The notes: generated by a model not told the origin, from the letters alone. 64,000 nucleotides of DNA from Megascapheus bottae (GCA_024803745.1 JANJXV010000013.1:30918001-30982000), one strand, 5' to 3'. Numbered from the stretch's first letter, positions 46,052-58,849 are shown. Numbers and translations: made by a program.

Positions 46052-47064
46052 AAGTCAGAGTAGTATCTGTGGGGAGAATTTTAGGTTTAAATATTTGCAT
46101 TTTCTTCTTTACATTTGCATGGGCTTTTGTAAATGTTTATGTATATACATGTAAATATACGTGCATAAGTGTTTGCATCTTAATTTGTTGCTTTCAGGTG
46201 TTTCCCTAATTTCTTTTCTGATCTTTGCTCTAAGCTAAATTTCACCTAGTTTAACAGAAAGTTAGATACATGGTTGGCATGAAAAGAATGGAAAATCATG
46301 GTACAAAACAGAGATAAATGTTAGTGGAAAAAATAGCATTTTTTTTTTTTACAAAGCTTTGTATAGAAAGAGAGATACAAGATTCAGACCAGAACAAAAA
46401 CACAGACTCTGGATTAATTCAGACATTTAAATCTTTGATCCAATACTCTAGACATTATCCAACTACTTATCTTTAAAAAACAGATTCTGTTGGTGTTATG
46501 AATATTCATGAAGTGTCTTCGTTGCTAGGTTCTGAAACAGCAGAATAGAACAGAAAACCCTTCCCTTCCTAGGGTTTATTTAGGAGACAAGACAATCAAG
46601 AAAGTAAATTAAAAATAAGATACAGTCAAAAAATTTTGACTTAGGGAAAACCCCATATAATGTGGCTATCATGTTTGTAAGGCATGCTATGTCTAAGGCA
46701 TGCTAGACAGCATATGTCTAGCAATTTGAAGTTTGAAGCTCCCCAGTCCATTGGCCTGCCACAATAAAAGGTGGGCCCTCAGTATGTCCTGCATTTCAAA
46801 GATTGGTGAAGAGTGAAGATTGTATCTGCCTATTCTCCCAGTGCTCACAATGGGCTAGTGAATGATTGAACTGATCTCAAAGTTTAAAGATACACTGTGT
46901 AAATGTGATACTTCACAGCATTGCCTAGTCTTGAAAAGCCACAATTCTGTACTCACTCTTAAACCCTATGGAGATCAGTAAAATGCTTAAACACACAAAG
47001 TTCAGAGAAATGAGAAACACTAGACTGGTGGAAGAAAAAATTCCATTTTTTGAACTTAGTACTT
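46050..47064. other. Noncoding DNA
   Basis: No gene. A small duplicated string 'aaggcatgcta' occurs at 46679 and 46696, making an imperfect palindromic patch. Confidence 0.45.
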
Positions 47065-47083
47065 AAAATTTGGATGATCTTTA

Positions 47084-47277
47084 TTTTTTCCAGTCTTAAG
47101 GCTTGAATTTAGGGCCTGAGCACTGCTGTTGGTCTTTCTCCAGGCTAGAGCTCTACCACTTGAGCCACAGCACCACTTCCAGCTTTTTTATTCTATATAT
47201 GTGGTACCAAGGAATTGAACCTGGGTCCTCGTGCATGCTAGGCAAGCACTCTACCACCAGGCTACACTCCAGGCCCT
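47084..47277 (-). mobile_element. Dimeric ID-like SINE, antisense, with 19 bp TSD
   Basis: The reverse strand gives the left ID-like half (complement of 47195-47277) and right module (complement of 47090-47180) with a T run at the left edge. The 19 bp repeat AAAATTTGGATGATCTTTA at 47065-47083 and 47278-47296 differs at one base. Confidence 0.92.
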
Positions 47278-47296
47278 AAAATTTGCATGATCTTTA

Positions 47297-48506
47297 AGAG
47301 CCAGAATCCCTAAGTGGGTCCTGAAATCCTTATTTCCATCACCAAGTATTCAAATGACTTAATAAAAGTGGAGTACTTAAAAGGCTGCCAGACACAACAT
47401 TAAATATACAAGATTATTATTATTATTAAGATACTTTCATGCTTTAACTCCCTGACATCCAGGTTCATCCAAACATCTCTTCTCTGAGGTTTAGAAGAGT
47501 TACTTCTTAAAGATGTTTGAGACAGAGTAGATAACAAAGTCAGCCTGTCATGAGAAGGAAATCAGCTAGCTAAGAAGCTTCTCATTTTACCATTCATTGA
47601 GGAATCCAATAAAATGCTGGTGGCCTAGAAGCATCAAAAGCTAAATCTTTACTGATAAGTTGAATCAAGTACATTGGTGATGACTAATTCTCATGTGGGT
47701 GTGTAACCAAAGTATCTGTTTTCTAAAAGAGAATGGGTCTGCTCACCTCCTTCTATTGGACATTCTTTTCCTATGGAACTGTTGTGTGCCTGCCAGCTTA
47801 TCAGAGGTTCCCCAGATAGGCAAAGAATTGGATCTCTTGTAGTTACTCTGGTGCTTGGAATCACTGATGAAAACTTTGTTTCAGCTTACTTAATAAGGAT
47901 ACATCTGCCTGGAGAAAAATGGGTGTTTCCATATCTAACCAGGGCGCTCTGTTCTCTGGCTTGTGTCTCTCTGCTTCTCCTGGCTTGTATCTCTCCTGAA
48001 TGACACACACATAGATAAAGTGAAGGCCTTCCATCAGGTTTTACTCCTTTATTACTGGTCTGCACAATGTTCTGTTTCTCACCTGTCAGACCTAAAATGT
48101 TAACTCTATAGTTTCAGGTTTCTGTGGTTATACTGCTCCTGTTTTTCCTCTGTTCTTAGCACTTACTTGTTGCACCATCTTTCACAAACATTAATATTTT
48201 TTCTAATTCACTTCCTAATTTAAGAGCCACTACTTGGGCCATGATTCTCTTTTCTGTCTGTGCAGCATGGCAACCTTCATCTTTCAAGCAGTGGGAAATG
48301 CTAGGCATCATGTTTTTCAACAATAGTAAAATCTCCCTCTGCAAAATCACCTTCTCACATTACATTCAAAGCTAATGAACGAGAAATCCTAGACTACTAA
48401 TACTTATTTCCAAAGACAGGACAGCTTCTCTTTCTTGCACAGCATGGCTAGATAGCAGATCCTTTAGAAACTACTTCCTGCCAAACTTATTAGCTCATTG
48501 TTAGAG

Positions 48507-48509
<3 letters not shown>
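47297..48509. other. Noncoding DNA
   Basis: No gene recognised. A 76-codon frame at 47773-48003 with a hydrophobic end starts from an ATG but has no family resemblance. Confidence 0.45.

Positions 48510-48589
<80 letters not shown>
48510..48589 (+). repeat. (GT)n microsatellite
   Basis: About 40 GT units with one C interruption at 48544. Confidence 0.97.
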
Positions 48590-48591
<2 letters not shown>

Positions 48592-48608
48592 ATTTAGATA
48601 GCTCAATT

Positions 48609-48628
48609 ATGGATGGATGGATGGATGG
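48609..48628 (+). repeat. (ATGG)n microsatellite
   Basis: Five tandem ATGG units. Confidence 0.9.
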
Positions 48629-48797
48629 GCACACAGGCACAAAGACAGAGACAGATGACAGATAAATATAGACAAGTTAACCATTGGTTCTAGAGATCAC
48701 TGAAATGCTGCCATTAAAGTAATTTGATTAGCATAGAGGAGAGTTACTGCTTGATACCAAGAAGAATTTTTGTCCCCATAAGTAAACAAAAATGGAG

Positions 48798-48799
<2 letters not shown>

Positions 48800-48844
<45 letters not shown>
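48800..48844 (+). repeat. (CA)n microsatellite
   Basis: About 22 CA units, 210 bp after the (GT)n tract and complementary to it. Confidence 0.97.
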
Positions 48845-48846
<2 letters not shown>

Positions 48847-50290
48847 ATATTTCCCTACCTCCCTCAGGGAGTGCTTTAAATAAAAAGTTGTTTCATAAGA
48901 TATATTAGTTGAATTACTGAATTTTAAGTATTCAGTAACTATACGTTGAACTTATTTCAATGAATTGAACAGAACTTTCCCATCACAGCCTAAACTGACA
49001 TTTTACCACCATTCAGAAAATTGTGGTAAGATGTGACTCTGGACAGATAAGATTTCAGCGCTCTTATTTATGCAAATCCTTGAAAAATTGTGTTTCACGC
49101 TGTGTTACTAGGAGTTCTGGCCATTATCTGAGAGCAAACTGTGCCATACCAATTCCCTGTGTTCATAGGTGGTGTGTCATCATGAAATGGGTTGTAGGGA
49201 TCACAGCGTTCATTGGGGGTCTCTGAATGAACCACAGCCTCTGAGTCATCAGCAACACTGGTCTACAGAACCAGATGGAGAAATGCCTACTAAGTAGCAA
49301 TTGAAGATAATAACAGGGATTGGGTTTTTCTTTCAGAAGCTAGGGGGAAATCCATTTCCTTGCTGTGTTACTGTGTTTCTATAGTAGCCCCCTTATCCAA
49401 AGTCAGATCAGTACTATTTGGCAGTAGTGAAAGTCTACTCCAAAAAAACGAGAGATTGCAATTTTATTTCTGAGAAATTCTTTCTCTTAAGTCACTTACT
49501 GAACAAAATGGCTTCTTAAAGTAGGTAAGAATGGGCTTTGACATAAAAAAAAGGTCAGTATTTACGTAGCTCCAAAGTTTAGCAAAATAAGATCAGATGC
49601 TAACATTGTCTAATAATAGTTTTACTTAGTCTTGAAAGATGAAGCTATTCCCAGGGAAAGATTAAGTTAGAAATCATAAGTTATTGCTAACCACAGCGAA
49701 TCTGGATTTCATCAATGAGGCCACAAACTCATTGAAGACTGGTTTATGCTTCTACTGTGGACATATATACCAGGCAGGCAGTGACATTCTACCAGCTCTA
49801 TGGATCTTCATCAAGTTGGCCCCTCCTTAATTCTTCAAAGCACTGGAGCCTAAATGCACATTGCCAAGCGATGTGGATACTGTGCTAAGAAATGTGCTGT
49901 GGGGCAACTCCTTCATGGTGTCAACATCAAAGTGTTCTCACACAAACGAGGGAGTCCCTGGTTGACACGATCTGTTATTATTTCTACAACCTAGCACTGC
50001 AACACATGACTACTTTCTTCAAAGTGACATTTGAATGGTCCTTGAAAAACAAGGTGACTCAAGGTACACAGGCACCTTCTTTAGTGACTGAAGAGTTCAT
50101 GAAGAGTTCGTGAAGAGAGGCCTGTGACTAGCATTACACGGCCAACTCTAAAGAAGACAGCCTGTCACAATTTCTCTGAGAGAGATTATGTCAAGCAACT
50201 TGAAGCAAATCATTTTGTTCTAAACAGAATTTAAAAACCAAAGCAAAATCCAACCTATTCAGAGCAATCCATCTACAAACAAATAACTAA
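48845..50290. other. Noncoding DNA
   Basis: No gene or repeat that I can assign. 'agtagcccccttatccaaag' near 49383 recalls the ends of some DNA transposons, but that alone is insufficient. Confidence 0.45.
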
Positions 50291-50302
50291 AAATTAAGGC
50301 TT

Positions 50303-50495
50303 GGGGCCAGGAGTTTGGCCTAGTAGTAGAGTGCTTGCCCACTATGCACCAAGACCAGGGTTCGATTTCTCAGTATCACATACACAGAAAAAGCTAGAAG
50401 TGGCGCTGTGGTAGAGTGCTAGCCTTGAGAAAGCCCAAAGACAATGCTTACGCCCTGAGTTCAAGCTCCAGGACTGGCAAAAAAAAAAAAAAAAA
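50303..50495 (+). mobile_element. Dimeric ID-like SINE, sense, with TSD
   Basis: 'ggggccaggagtttggcctagtagtagagtgcttgcc', B box 'gggttcgatttctcagtatc', right module 'ggcgctgtggtagagtgctagccttgag' (deleted for part of its A box), 'gttcaagctccaggactggc' and a 20 bp A run. Flanking 12 bp repeats at 50291-50302 and 50496-50507 match at 10 positions. Confidence 0.88.
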
Positions 50496-50529
50496 AAATC
50501 AAGGTTTAGTAAGGAGAGAACTTTTCTGT

Positions 50530-50825
50530 CTCAGAGTAATTTTATCTCCAAAATGCTGGATGTTTGGTAGCTCCTAAACAATAGAAACTTACTTCTTGTG
50601 ATCTGGAGGCAAGCCTGAAGCAGCAGCAGATTCACTGTACAGTGAGAGTCATTTCCTAATTCATATATGGCAGTTTCTTGCTGTTTCATGTTTCTTCTTC
50701 ATGCTGAAGGCTGAAGGCAACTCCCTAAGGGCTCTTCCATTACAGCACAGGTCCCCCGCCCCCCCCATGCCATCTAACAGTATCACATTGGTGATTGAAC
50801 TTCAACATATGCATTTTAGAAGGCT
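50530..50825 (-). mobile_element. MaLR (MLT1/MST-like) LTR remnant, antisense
   Basis: 'gtatcacattggtgattgaacttcaacatatgcatttta' is the complement of the MLT1 LTR 5' part, and the upstream 'gaaggcaactccctaagggctcttccattac' fits a related region. Sequence continuing to about 51060, including a TATAAAA at 51047-51053, may be further remnant of the same element, but I cannot define it. Confidence 0.5.
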
Positions 50826-51560
50826 GGCTCCACTTTCTGCCTATAACTTTCCTTGGCAGATATTCCATGCTCCTGGCATTTCTAACTTCCTAAAATCTCT
50901 ATTCCAGCTTAGGCTTCATCCTCACAGCTTCACACATTGTCAACTTAGGTACCCCTTTCAGGAACCGTGACCTTGCTCCATATTCTCTTCCTTTAACTCT
51001 TGATGGAAACCTCCCAGACCCTGTACCTCTGTGTTCTGCATGCCTATAAAACCAGAACCATGTGGAAGAGATCAAGGTCTCTCAACTGCTTGAGCAGTGA
51101 CTAGACTCCCTTGGACTATGGCTGCCATACCCCCTACATGCTTGAGAATCTGATTACGGAAAATCTAATCTTGAAAACACAACTTCCTAGGAAGTTTTGT
51201 GTAAGAAGGGCAGACTTTGAAGAGGCCCTCTCAAAGCTTTACATTCCTGATCCTCTGATCAGTAGAGTCAGGACAGTTCCTCAAATGCCCTCAAAGCCTC
51301 TTTCGCATTACCCCAGCCTAAACAAAACAAAACTGGAAATAAACAAAAGAAGAAAACCCCACAGTCTTTGTATATCTTGCTTCTTCTATTGGACAACCAA
51401 AACTATTTTACTGCCTGAATACTTTGGAAAGATAGTGGAAGTCTTCATATCATCATTATTTAAATTCAAACTTTCCTATTCTATTTCTCCTGACTGCCTA
51501 ATGCTAAATCTAGCAATCCTTTAAATTAAAAGATAACAAAACTGATAGCAATGATTGTTA
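50826..51560. other. Noncoding DNA
   Basis: A 137-codon frame at 51111-51524 exists but has no domain, no splice context and no codon bias that I can see. I treat it as non-genic. Confidence 0.45.
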
Positions 51561-51640
51561 AGAAATGTACCTTCTATCTGGTGAATATAATGTAACTCTT
51601 CTATTAATTACAATAAAAATTTTAAAAAAATAACAAATTT
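51561..51640 (+). mobile_element. Very short L1 3' end, sense
   Basis: 'gtaccttctatctggtgaatataatgtaactcttctattaattacaataaaaatttt' equals the last 70 bp of the L1 3' UTR seen at 22370-22430, with an A-rich tail. Extreme 5' truncation. Confidence 0.82.
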
Positions 51641-53342
51641 AACAGACAAAAAAATTCTACTACCACCAATTCAAAATAGTACAATATTATTTTTTAAAGA
51701 ACTAACTTCTTTAGAAAATAGAAAAAAAGCCCCCAATGCAAATAAATGATCAGTATATAAGAAGATGGAATTATTAATTGCCCTAACTGGATTATTATAT
51801 ATCACATACATGCATCAAATTGTCACACATTATCTCAACAGTATATATAACTGTCAATTAAAAATGTAAACATAGCCTGTGGAAGAGCTTCCATCACGTG
51901 AGTAATATAATTGCATATACAAGTGTATGTTATATTCTCAGATCTAATATACACATATATAAGCAAAAATTGACATGTGCTTTATATATGTGTGTATGAA
52001 TACTTTTATGTAATTTCATATAAATATTAAAGTGTAAATATATCCCTCAAACTAGTTGAGAGGTAGGAATACAAGGAAAAGTTTATGTACTTTATATACT
52101 TCTGTATTGTTCAAAAATTTTGATCTTGTAATAATTTATAGTAAAAGAAAGTGAGAAAGATTAAAGGATTTTTATTTTCTGGAGTAAACAGCCATATTCC
52201 ACATATAAATTTCTCTTATTTATAATCTCACCAAGAAAAACAAGTATGTCCCTAGTGTGTATCAAAATTCCTTGTCTGACATTTATCATTTCTATTTGAC
52301 TAATTTGGAATATAGTAAGTTATAAATCAAAAATATTTTCAATGTAATTTAAATAAGTCAAACAATAACACTCACTGTATTAACTAACTCACTGATGAAC
52401 TAGAGAAGAAATTCATATTTGTGACTGAGTTCATGAAAGTAACTAAGTAACATTAATGCATAACAAATGAGTTCCAGATTTTTTGTGTGTGTTTCCAGAA
52501 ACTTTCAGTCTCAAAGCCCTGTGTTTATCGATTTCTAAAGCTATAAGTAAACTAGACTAAATACTTTTAACTAATTTGTTAAGTTTATCTATCTGAAAGC
52601 AGATGAACATTAAAATTCACTTTTTTAATCTGAAAATCAAGTGCACATGTCTGGGTGGGGCATCTTTTAGTGGCTTTTGATGACCAAAATGACATAATTT
52701 TCTAAACAAGGAGAACGTAGAAAGGATTTTGAGGAACTGAAATTTGGCTAGACAAAAAAAAATGAGCTTTTTACAAATTCTTTGCGTAAAGTGAACCAGT
52801 CTGTCCTTCTGTAGCTCTAATTCTGGGGCAAACAGAGTAGCTTCTTTAAGTCAACAGTGACATCAGAGCTTCAGGACTAACTGGAAATTGATCACCAGAG
52901 AAAAACAGGGAATGTTATAAAAAAAAAATCTCTAAAGCAAAAGCAAAACAAGAAACCACTGTAAATACTTCTGGAAAAAAAGTAGACTGTGAGATTTGGG
53001 GTCTAATTTCAAGTTAATAAATTAACAATTTTGTCCATGGTCCTTAGGAGGTCTGTCTCATAAATATTACTTCAGTATCAACTGTATTTTCTTCCAGTCA
53101 CAGTCCAAATTCATTTTGCATAGCACATTATCAAATCCTAAATTCAAGAATCTGTTTAAGCCTTTTATTGTGTTATTCAAAAGCCTTTTATTGTGTTATT
53201 TGTTTGTTAAACCACTAATCGGCCCATTGAATTGTCTGTTGTTTTGATGTGGAAGTATTCCTGCTGGCTTGCAGACAAGTTTGTGCAGAAGAAAAAAGAA
53301 AACAAGAAGTAAAGTCTTCTTGGATTCTACAGGATTTCCTAG
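51641..53342. other. AT-rich noncoding DNA with a 23 bp tandem duplication
   Basis: No gene. AAGCCTTTTATTGTGTTATT occurs at 53158-53177 and 53181-53200 in direct tandem. The rest is AT-rich unique sequence. Confidence 0.5.
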
Positions 53343-53505
53343 AATTTTCCAGGGCCTGAGTACTGTCCTTGGACTTTTTCAAGGCTGGAGCTCTACCTCT
53401 CCAGCCTCAGCACCCCTTCTGGCTTTTTTTCTATGTATGTGGTACTGGGTCTTCGTGTGTGCTAGGCAAGCACTCTACCACTAGGCTAAACTCCCGGCCT
53501 GCAAC
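53343..53505 (-). mobile_element. Dimeric ID-like SINE, antisense, truncated
   Basis: The complement of the right module begins internally ('ccagggcctgagtactgtcc') without the T run. The left half ends 'aggctaaactcccggcc' at 53498. The tail end of the element is missing. Confidence 0.83.
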
Positions 53506-54935
53506 CAGTCCATTTTTTAAGACAGACCAATAGGATTTGAATTAATGTGATAGTATGAGTTGGGAAACTATCAGATAATCATAGTCAACAGACTACATCC
53601 TCAAATGTACAATCATTTTACTCAGTTTCTGGTGTTTTGAGTTAATCTTCAAATAAATAAGTAGAATTGTAGTTTCCACCTCCTGAAAGAATTATGTGAC
53701 TACTGACAGGTTTGGGTAAATGAGTGGAACTTCTGTGTGCCACTTGTGGGAAGGTGTCTAATTCTAAGCATCATTAGCTATGTTTACGACCACCACCACC
53801 CCCACTCCTCACACATGCATAATCATCATAGCACCTGGTGATATTCTTCTGTAGCTTTGATTCCCCAAGTTCATGGAGCAAATGCTTCTGACCACCCATG
53901 ACAGTCATGTGGTCTATGTGAAAGTGAGTCCACTGAGCCCTTGTACTTACAAATTAATATACCATAACCTACCCACCATGACTAATATAAAAGATGAAGA
54001 TAGCTGGTCTGTCTTCTCATGAGATCTGGTTGTATTTAGCTTAGAGATATCTAATGTTCTTCACTATAAAATATGATATAAAATCAGACCCACTTTATGC
54101 AAAGAAAAGGGCTAGTTATTATTTCCCATCACAAATTATACTTCTAAATTCACTGATAATTTTCCTGAGCTCTCTCTTTAAGTTGGTATACATACTGATA
54201 TATCTGTTTTTGTTTAGGAATAGGTCCAATGAGTTGCAAATATTTTTATGTTCCGGTCATAGAATTCATTTTGGAAAGCTTTTAGAAAAAGGACTGTTTT
54301 TGGATAGTGTGAAGGAAGAATCACAAACTAGATCTTTGCCCTGCTCCAAAGAGACTCTTCTCCTAGGCATTTGGAGTTACAGCAACAGGGTTCAGCTAGA
54401 GAAACTTTGTTTAGAAAATGGTACAAAAGTTAGAAAGCTATTTGTGACACTATGAAGTTAAAAACAAGTAAAATTAAACTCCTGGGAAAACAGCAAAGTT
54501 CATTTAGGGGATGGTAACAGCCTTAAAATATGTACATTAGGATGGAAAATGTCTTCATGAGAATTAGAAAGTCTGCTCTTATAAATTATTGGAAAAGGAA
54601 TGATGCATATGCTAAGTGTACAAATCACCAACCAGTGGGAGGTATTTTTGGTACAATAATTTCATGCAGAAATTGCCATTCTTTGTCAAGCTTTATTGAA
54701 TTATTCAAACAAGACAGAAAATGTCATCTTGAGTCTGTTACAGTTTGTTATGTCTTCCATGTCTTTCATGAGAACTCAGAACATTTCTCACTGAGAACAA
54801 CATATGGAAAACTAAATTTCAAGTATGAACTTCAAGACATTTTTTTTTCCTCTCTTCTATCCTGTGGAATAAAATGGAGCTGAGAACAGAGTCCGAACAT
54901 AAGACTTCCCTAATCTACACTCAGATACCAAAACT
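53506..54935. other. Noncoding DNA
   Basis: No gene recognised. Open frames at 54054-54455 (133 codons) and 54530-54883 (117 codons) carry no domain or family resemblance. Confidence 0.45.
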
Positions 54936-54947
54936 GAGTAACCTTGT

Positions 54948-55124
54948 AATAGAGAAGGGAACAGGGGTAAACAAGATGATTGGGAGGGGGTGGGGGAAGG
55001 GAAAAAAGGGACAAAAATATAAGAAGGGGTATCAATGTTCAAGAGGTAATGCAGCTACTGCCCAACCAATGTAACTGTAACCCCTATACATTACCCTGAT
55101 AATAAACTTAAAATAAAGTAAAAT
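54948..55124 (+). mobile_element. L1 3' end, sense, 5'-truncated, with TSD
   Basis: 'aaacaagatgattgggagggggtgggggaaggg', 'ggggtatcaatgttcaagaggtaatgcag', 'tgtaactgtaacccctatacattaccctgataataaac' and an A-rich tail. Flanked by GAGTAACCTTGT at 54936-54947 and GAATAACCTTGT at 55125-55136 (11 of 12). Same 3' UTR type as 5516-5695. Confidence 0.87.
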
Positions 55125-55136
55125 GAATAACCTTGT

Positions 55137-57009
55137 GTGTGAGTGCTATTCCCTGGAGAACTTTATGCAAATGAGATGTCTATCACAGGCTTTCTAAGCA
55201 AAACCCCAAGTCACATTGGTCATTTGTCTTGACCTAAAGATAACTGCAGAAAATGATGAACATATAAATTTGAACTTCCTCAAATATGATCATATAAACT
55301 TGTGAAGTATCTGAGTTGGTCTTCAGCAACATTTATTGGTTCTATAGAAGTGTCTAGGACTGTCCTCGGTGGTTTCCAAGGCCTGATCCTTCAGGCCTTT
55401 GTTGGTATCATGTTTTTCTTAAATATCTACTCCATGTTGGCACTTTCTTTTCTACGCAATAAAGTTCATCATAACTATTTGGGGGACCCAGGATACAAAC
55501 ACAATTTAAGATCCTTATAATACACATTGCAAAAATTAAAAGTGTTGAAAGTTATGTTGGAGCCAGCTCTTGAGAGAACTGATTATATGTGTCTCTTTCC
55601 AAATTCATGTTGTTTTGTTATACTGAACAATTTGACCACAATAAATATAGATATTACAATTAAGTGGATGCTTGCTTGTATATTTGTTTGTTTTTCAACA
55701 GCCTGTTGCTAAGCACTTGCTAGCAAGGCACTACTTACAGAACCTAACCACTGCGTAAGTATTAACCTCCAAACTTGAAAAAAAAATTACCTTCATACCT
55801 TCATATTAACCTGGATGGCAAATTTGAACTTAGTCCCAGATTATTCATTGTTTTCTCATCAGAATTTGTAAGGGAAGAGAAAGAATGACCTCTAGATTCA
55901 ACCTTTAGACTGCAACTTGAAGCCCTAATTCCTACCATTTCTTGTCCATCCTCTCTCATCATTTCCTCGGGGAGTTTGTGTGATCTATGTGAATGGTCCA
56001 GCTTGCCTGACTAAGCATCATACTCCTATACACCACATAAATATATAGAAATGCCCGAGACCCTACTCATAGGCCCAAGAAAAGACATGCCAGTGATGCA
56101 GGGTAATCTTGATGGATAGGATGGGAAGGAACCATACACAATCCTCAGAAGCAAATATAATTCTTCAGAGGTCTGAAAAGTCAAGGACTGGAATCTTAGA
56201 ACATTATCTAAAACAGAGCATTGGTAGAGGGTCTAGTCACTTGATTTCATAGAGAAACCACTTATGATGAAGGATCAGGCTACAGCACTCTAGTGCAGGG
56301 CCCAAAGTAGCATTCCCAATTGACTGATCTAAGAAGAGTGCCCAAAACAGAACTTCCAAAGCACTTAAGGATACCTATTCCACTGAGAAATTACATAAAA
56401 TAAATTATTTCATTGACCAAATTACCTATAATCAACCCCTGTGTTCAGCCCATGTCAAATAATATGCTTAATTAAGTATTTATTGACAGGTTGCTTTTTT
56501 ATTAAGATCTTAAATATTCAGTAGCTATTAATTACTCAAATAATTACTAATTTAACAAAAAAACAGTTGCCATTGGCAAGACTCTGGGCAACTTCCTGTT
56601 CATTGAAAATTTCCTTTGCACCTTCTCAGGTGTGTTCACTTGTGAATTCTGAACTAAGCTTGTCGCTTGCTGACAGTTTTGTCATCATGGGTAATAAAAG
56701 CACCATTTCCAGACAATTATAAATGTATGGGCAAATTGCCAACAACACTGGCTCTGGAACCAATTTGCCCTGATATCATGTATATAATTCGTGAGCCACT
56801 ATGGTCTCATTTCCTCCTCAGATCAATATTGATTTTGCTTGCTGCTTCTGGAACTAGTGTGCACTGAGGAACATGTGAGGCAGCAAGCTAATATTGAAAA
56901 GACAATCACTGGGAGGACAGAAAAGCCCTTTGGGAAATATTGGCTTATATTTTATATCTAAAGGATACTTCTTCACTTGCTTACTTACTTAATTACCTAT
57001 TTAAATTAG
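55137..57009. other. Noncoding DNA
   Basis: No gene or clear repeat. AATAAA strings occur, but there is no linked coding sequence. Confidence 0.45.
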
Positions 57010-57270
57010 CAAATAATATAAAATAAATACTGGCTATATTCACAGCATATTGCTCTGATTAGCACTCCTGGGACCACCCACCCCATCTCAAATTTCAGTG
57101 AAGATCAGCATTCCATTCTCTGCTTCTATGAGTTTGATTTTTTTTTCAGATTCCACATGAGGTCATACAGTGTTCACCTTTCTGAACCCAGATTATTTCA
57201 TTTATCCATTTATTTATCCATTCATCTGTTGATATTTATGTTGATCTCTAAATTATACATTGTGAATACT
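57010..57270 (-). mobile_element. Old L1 3' UTR piece, antisense
   Basis: 'ttctatgagtttgatttttttttcagattccacatgaggtcatacagtgttcacc', 'tttatccattcatctgttgatatttatgttgatc' and 'attgtgaatactatttc' are antisense L1 landmarks. It ends where sense ORF2 sequence begins. Confidence 0.72.
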
Positions 57271-57980
57271 ATTTCAATGACACTGACTTTAACTTTTTTG
57301 GATGTAACCCCAAATCCAGGTAATCAAAACAAGAAGGGATAAATGAGATTACATCAGACTAAAAACTTTCTGTGTAGCCAAGGAGATAATCAACAACAAA
57401 TGGAATGGGATAAAATACATACAAACATACAACTAACAAAAGAGCTAGTTTCACAAACATCTAAATGCCTTAACTCTAACAAGAAAACTATTAGCTTAGG
57501 AAGAGGTGCTGTGGCTCAAAGCGGTAGAGCACAAGACTTCAGCTGAAAAGCTCAACCAGACAGTGCCCAGGCCCAGAATTGAAGCCCCACAACTAAACAA
57601 AAAAAAGAAAATAAAACTATTAGCCTGATTTTTTTAATGTGAAAAAGTCTTGAAAAATAATTTCTCAAAAGGAACATATACAATTGGCAAGAAATATATG
57701 AAAATTGCCAAAATATCAATTATCAGAGGATTGAACATTTGAACTCAAATGAAATGTGTCTTCTGTTATCCATATGCAAAGACAAAGGGTAAACATTGGA
57801 GAAAATGTAGAATAAACGAATTCCTGGTTGCTGGGATTGTAGATAGTATAGTCATTATGGAAAGCAGGGTAGAGGCTCCTATAAAACTTAAAAGAGCACT
57901 ACTCTATGATCCCACTATACCATTCTCAGGTATAGAGAAGCGAAGAATATGAATATGAATTTGGCATGCTAAAAAGAAAT
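57271..57980 (+). mobile_element. Old L1 ORF2 fragment, sense, inverted against the preceding piece
   Basis: 'tttaacttttttggatgtaaccccaaatccaggtaatcaaaac', 'gattacatcagactaaaaactttctgtgtagcc', 'ctcaaaaggaacatatacaa', 'ctatgatcccactataccattctcagg' are ORF2 landmarks in order. A SINE monomer sits inside at 57496-57612. Confidence 0.8.
57496..57612 (+). mobile_element. Right-module SINE monomer inserted in L1, perfect TSD
   Basis: 'gaggtgctgtggctcaaagcggtagagcacaagacttcagc' (A box), 'gtgcccaggcccagaattgaagcccc' (B-box region), then A-rich tail. AAAACTATTAGC at 57484-57495 recurs at 57613-57624 without mismatch. No left half is present, so this monomer moved on its own. Confidence 0.88.
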
Positions 57981-57983
57981 CTA

Positions 57984-58203
57984 CTTTTGGCCTAGTGGTA
58001 GAGTGTTTGCCTAGCATGCACAAAGACCAGGATTTGATTCCTCAGTACCACATACACAGAAAAGCTAGAAGTGGTGCTGTGTCTCAAGTGGTAGAGCTCC
58101 AGCCTACTGTCCTTGAGGAAAGCCCAAGGACAGTTCAGGCCCTGAGTTCAAGCCCCAGGAATGGTAAAAAAAAAAAAAAAAAAAAGAAAGAAAGAAAAAA
58201 AGA
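57984..58203 (+). mobile_element. Dimeric ID-like SINE, sense
   Basis: Starts a few bases into the left half ('ttttggcctagtggtagagtgtttgcctagcatgcac'), has 'gctgtgtctcaagtggtagagc' and 'gagttcaagccccaggaatgg' in the right half, then a long A tail that has drifted to (GAAA)n. Confidence 0.88.
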
Positions 58204-58849
58204 AAAGAAAAGATATTTACACTGATCACTTGCCAGTCTTGTTCCACTAAAGATCAGAATTTAGAATTTCACCTTCCTATTTGTTTTTTTTTGTTGTTGT
58301 TTATCTATGGGTTAGTAGGACTTAATGCTTTATGGGCAATTTTTTCACATGTTAAATATGGATAGGTATATTTGTGTTCACCATTTACTCATTCTACAAG
58401 AAATCATGTATACTAAATATAATTTTACAACATAAGCCAGAACAAAAATTTACAGGAGGATAATTGTGAGTAAAACAAAAGGAGAGAACTAAAAAAGCAG
58501 CCGTGTGCATGTCTATTATGTTACATCCTGCATTATTAAGCATAATTAACTGATTACTTCTGATTATTTCTGGCATACTTGTAACTTCAGTTAATGGAGG
58601 TTGAAGGTTCTAGCAACATTTGTGAGAGCGTCTCACGTACACACACTCCTCCCACATGTGGGAAATTAAACCTGATGTTATTGTTACTGTACTCTGGGTG
58701 TCAGTAATTTGACCTAGAACCTTGGGAGAGAAGAAACTGGGAGGAGGTGACCACTGAGGCAAGGATTTGTGTAATCTTACCTTGAAATGAATTGATAACA
58801 TTAATTAGAAGGGGGAAAGCACATCACAAGTCTGGAAAAGGAAGTTTAA
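58204..58849. other. Noncoding DNA
   Basis: No gene or clear repeat that I can assign. Confidence 0.45.

Noticed and set aside
51111..51524. 137-codon open frame, and a similar one at 13560-13973
   Set aside because: Chance frames in noncoding or LTR-derived sequence with no protein-family features.
54054..54883. Open frames of 133 and 117 codons on the plus strand
   Set aside because: No domain, signal or family resemblance; composition is like the surrounding AT-rich DNA; no splice or promoter context.
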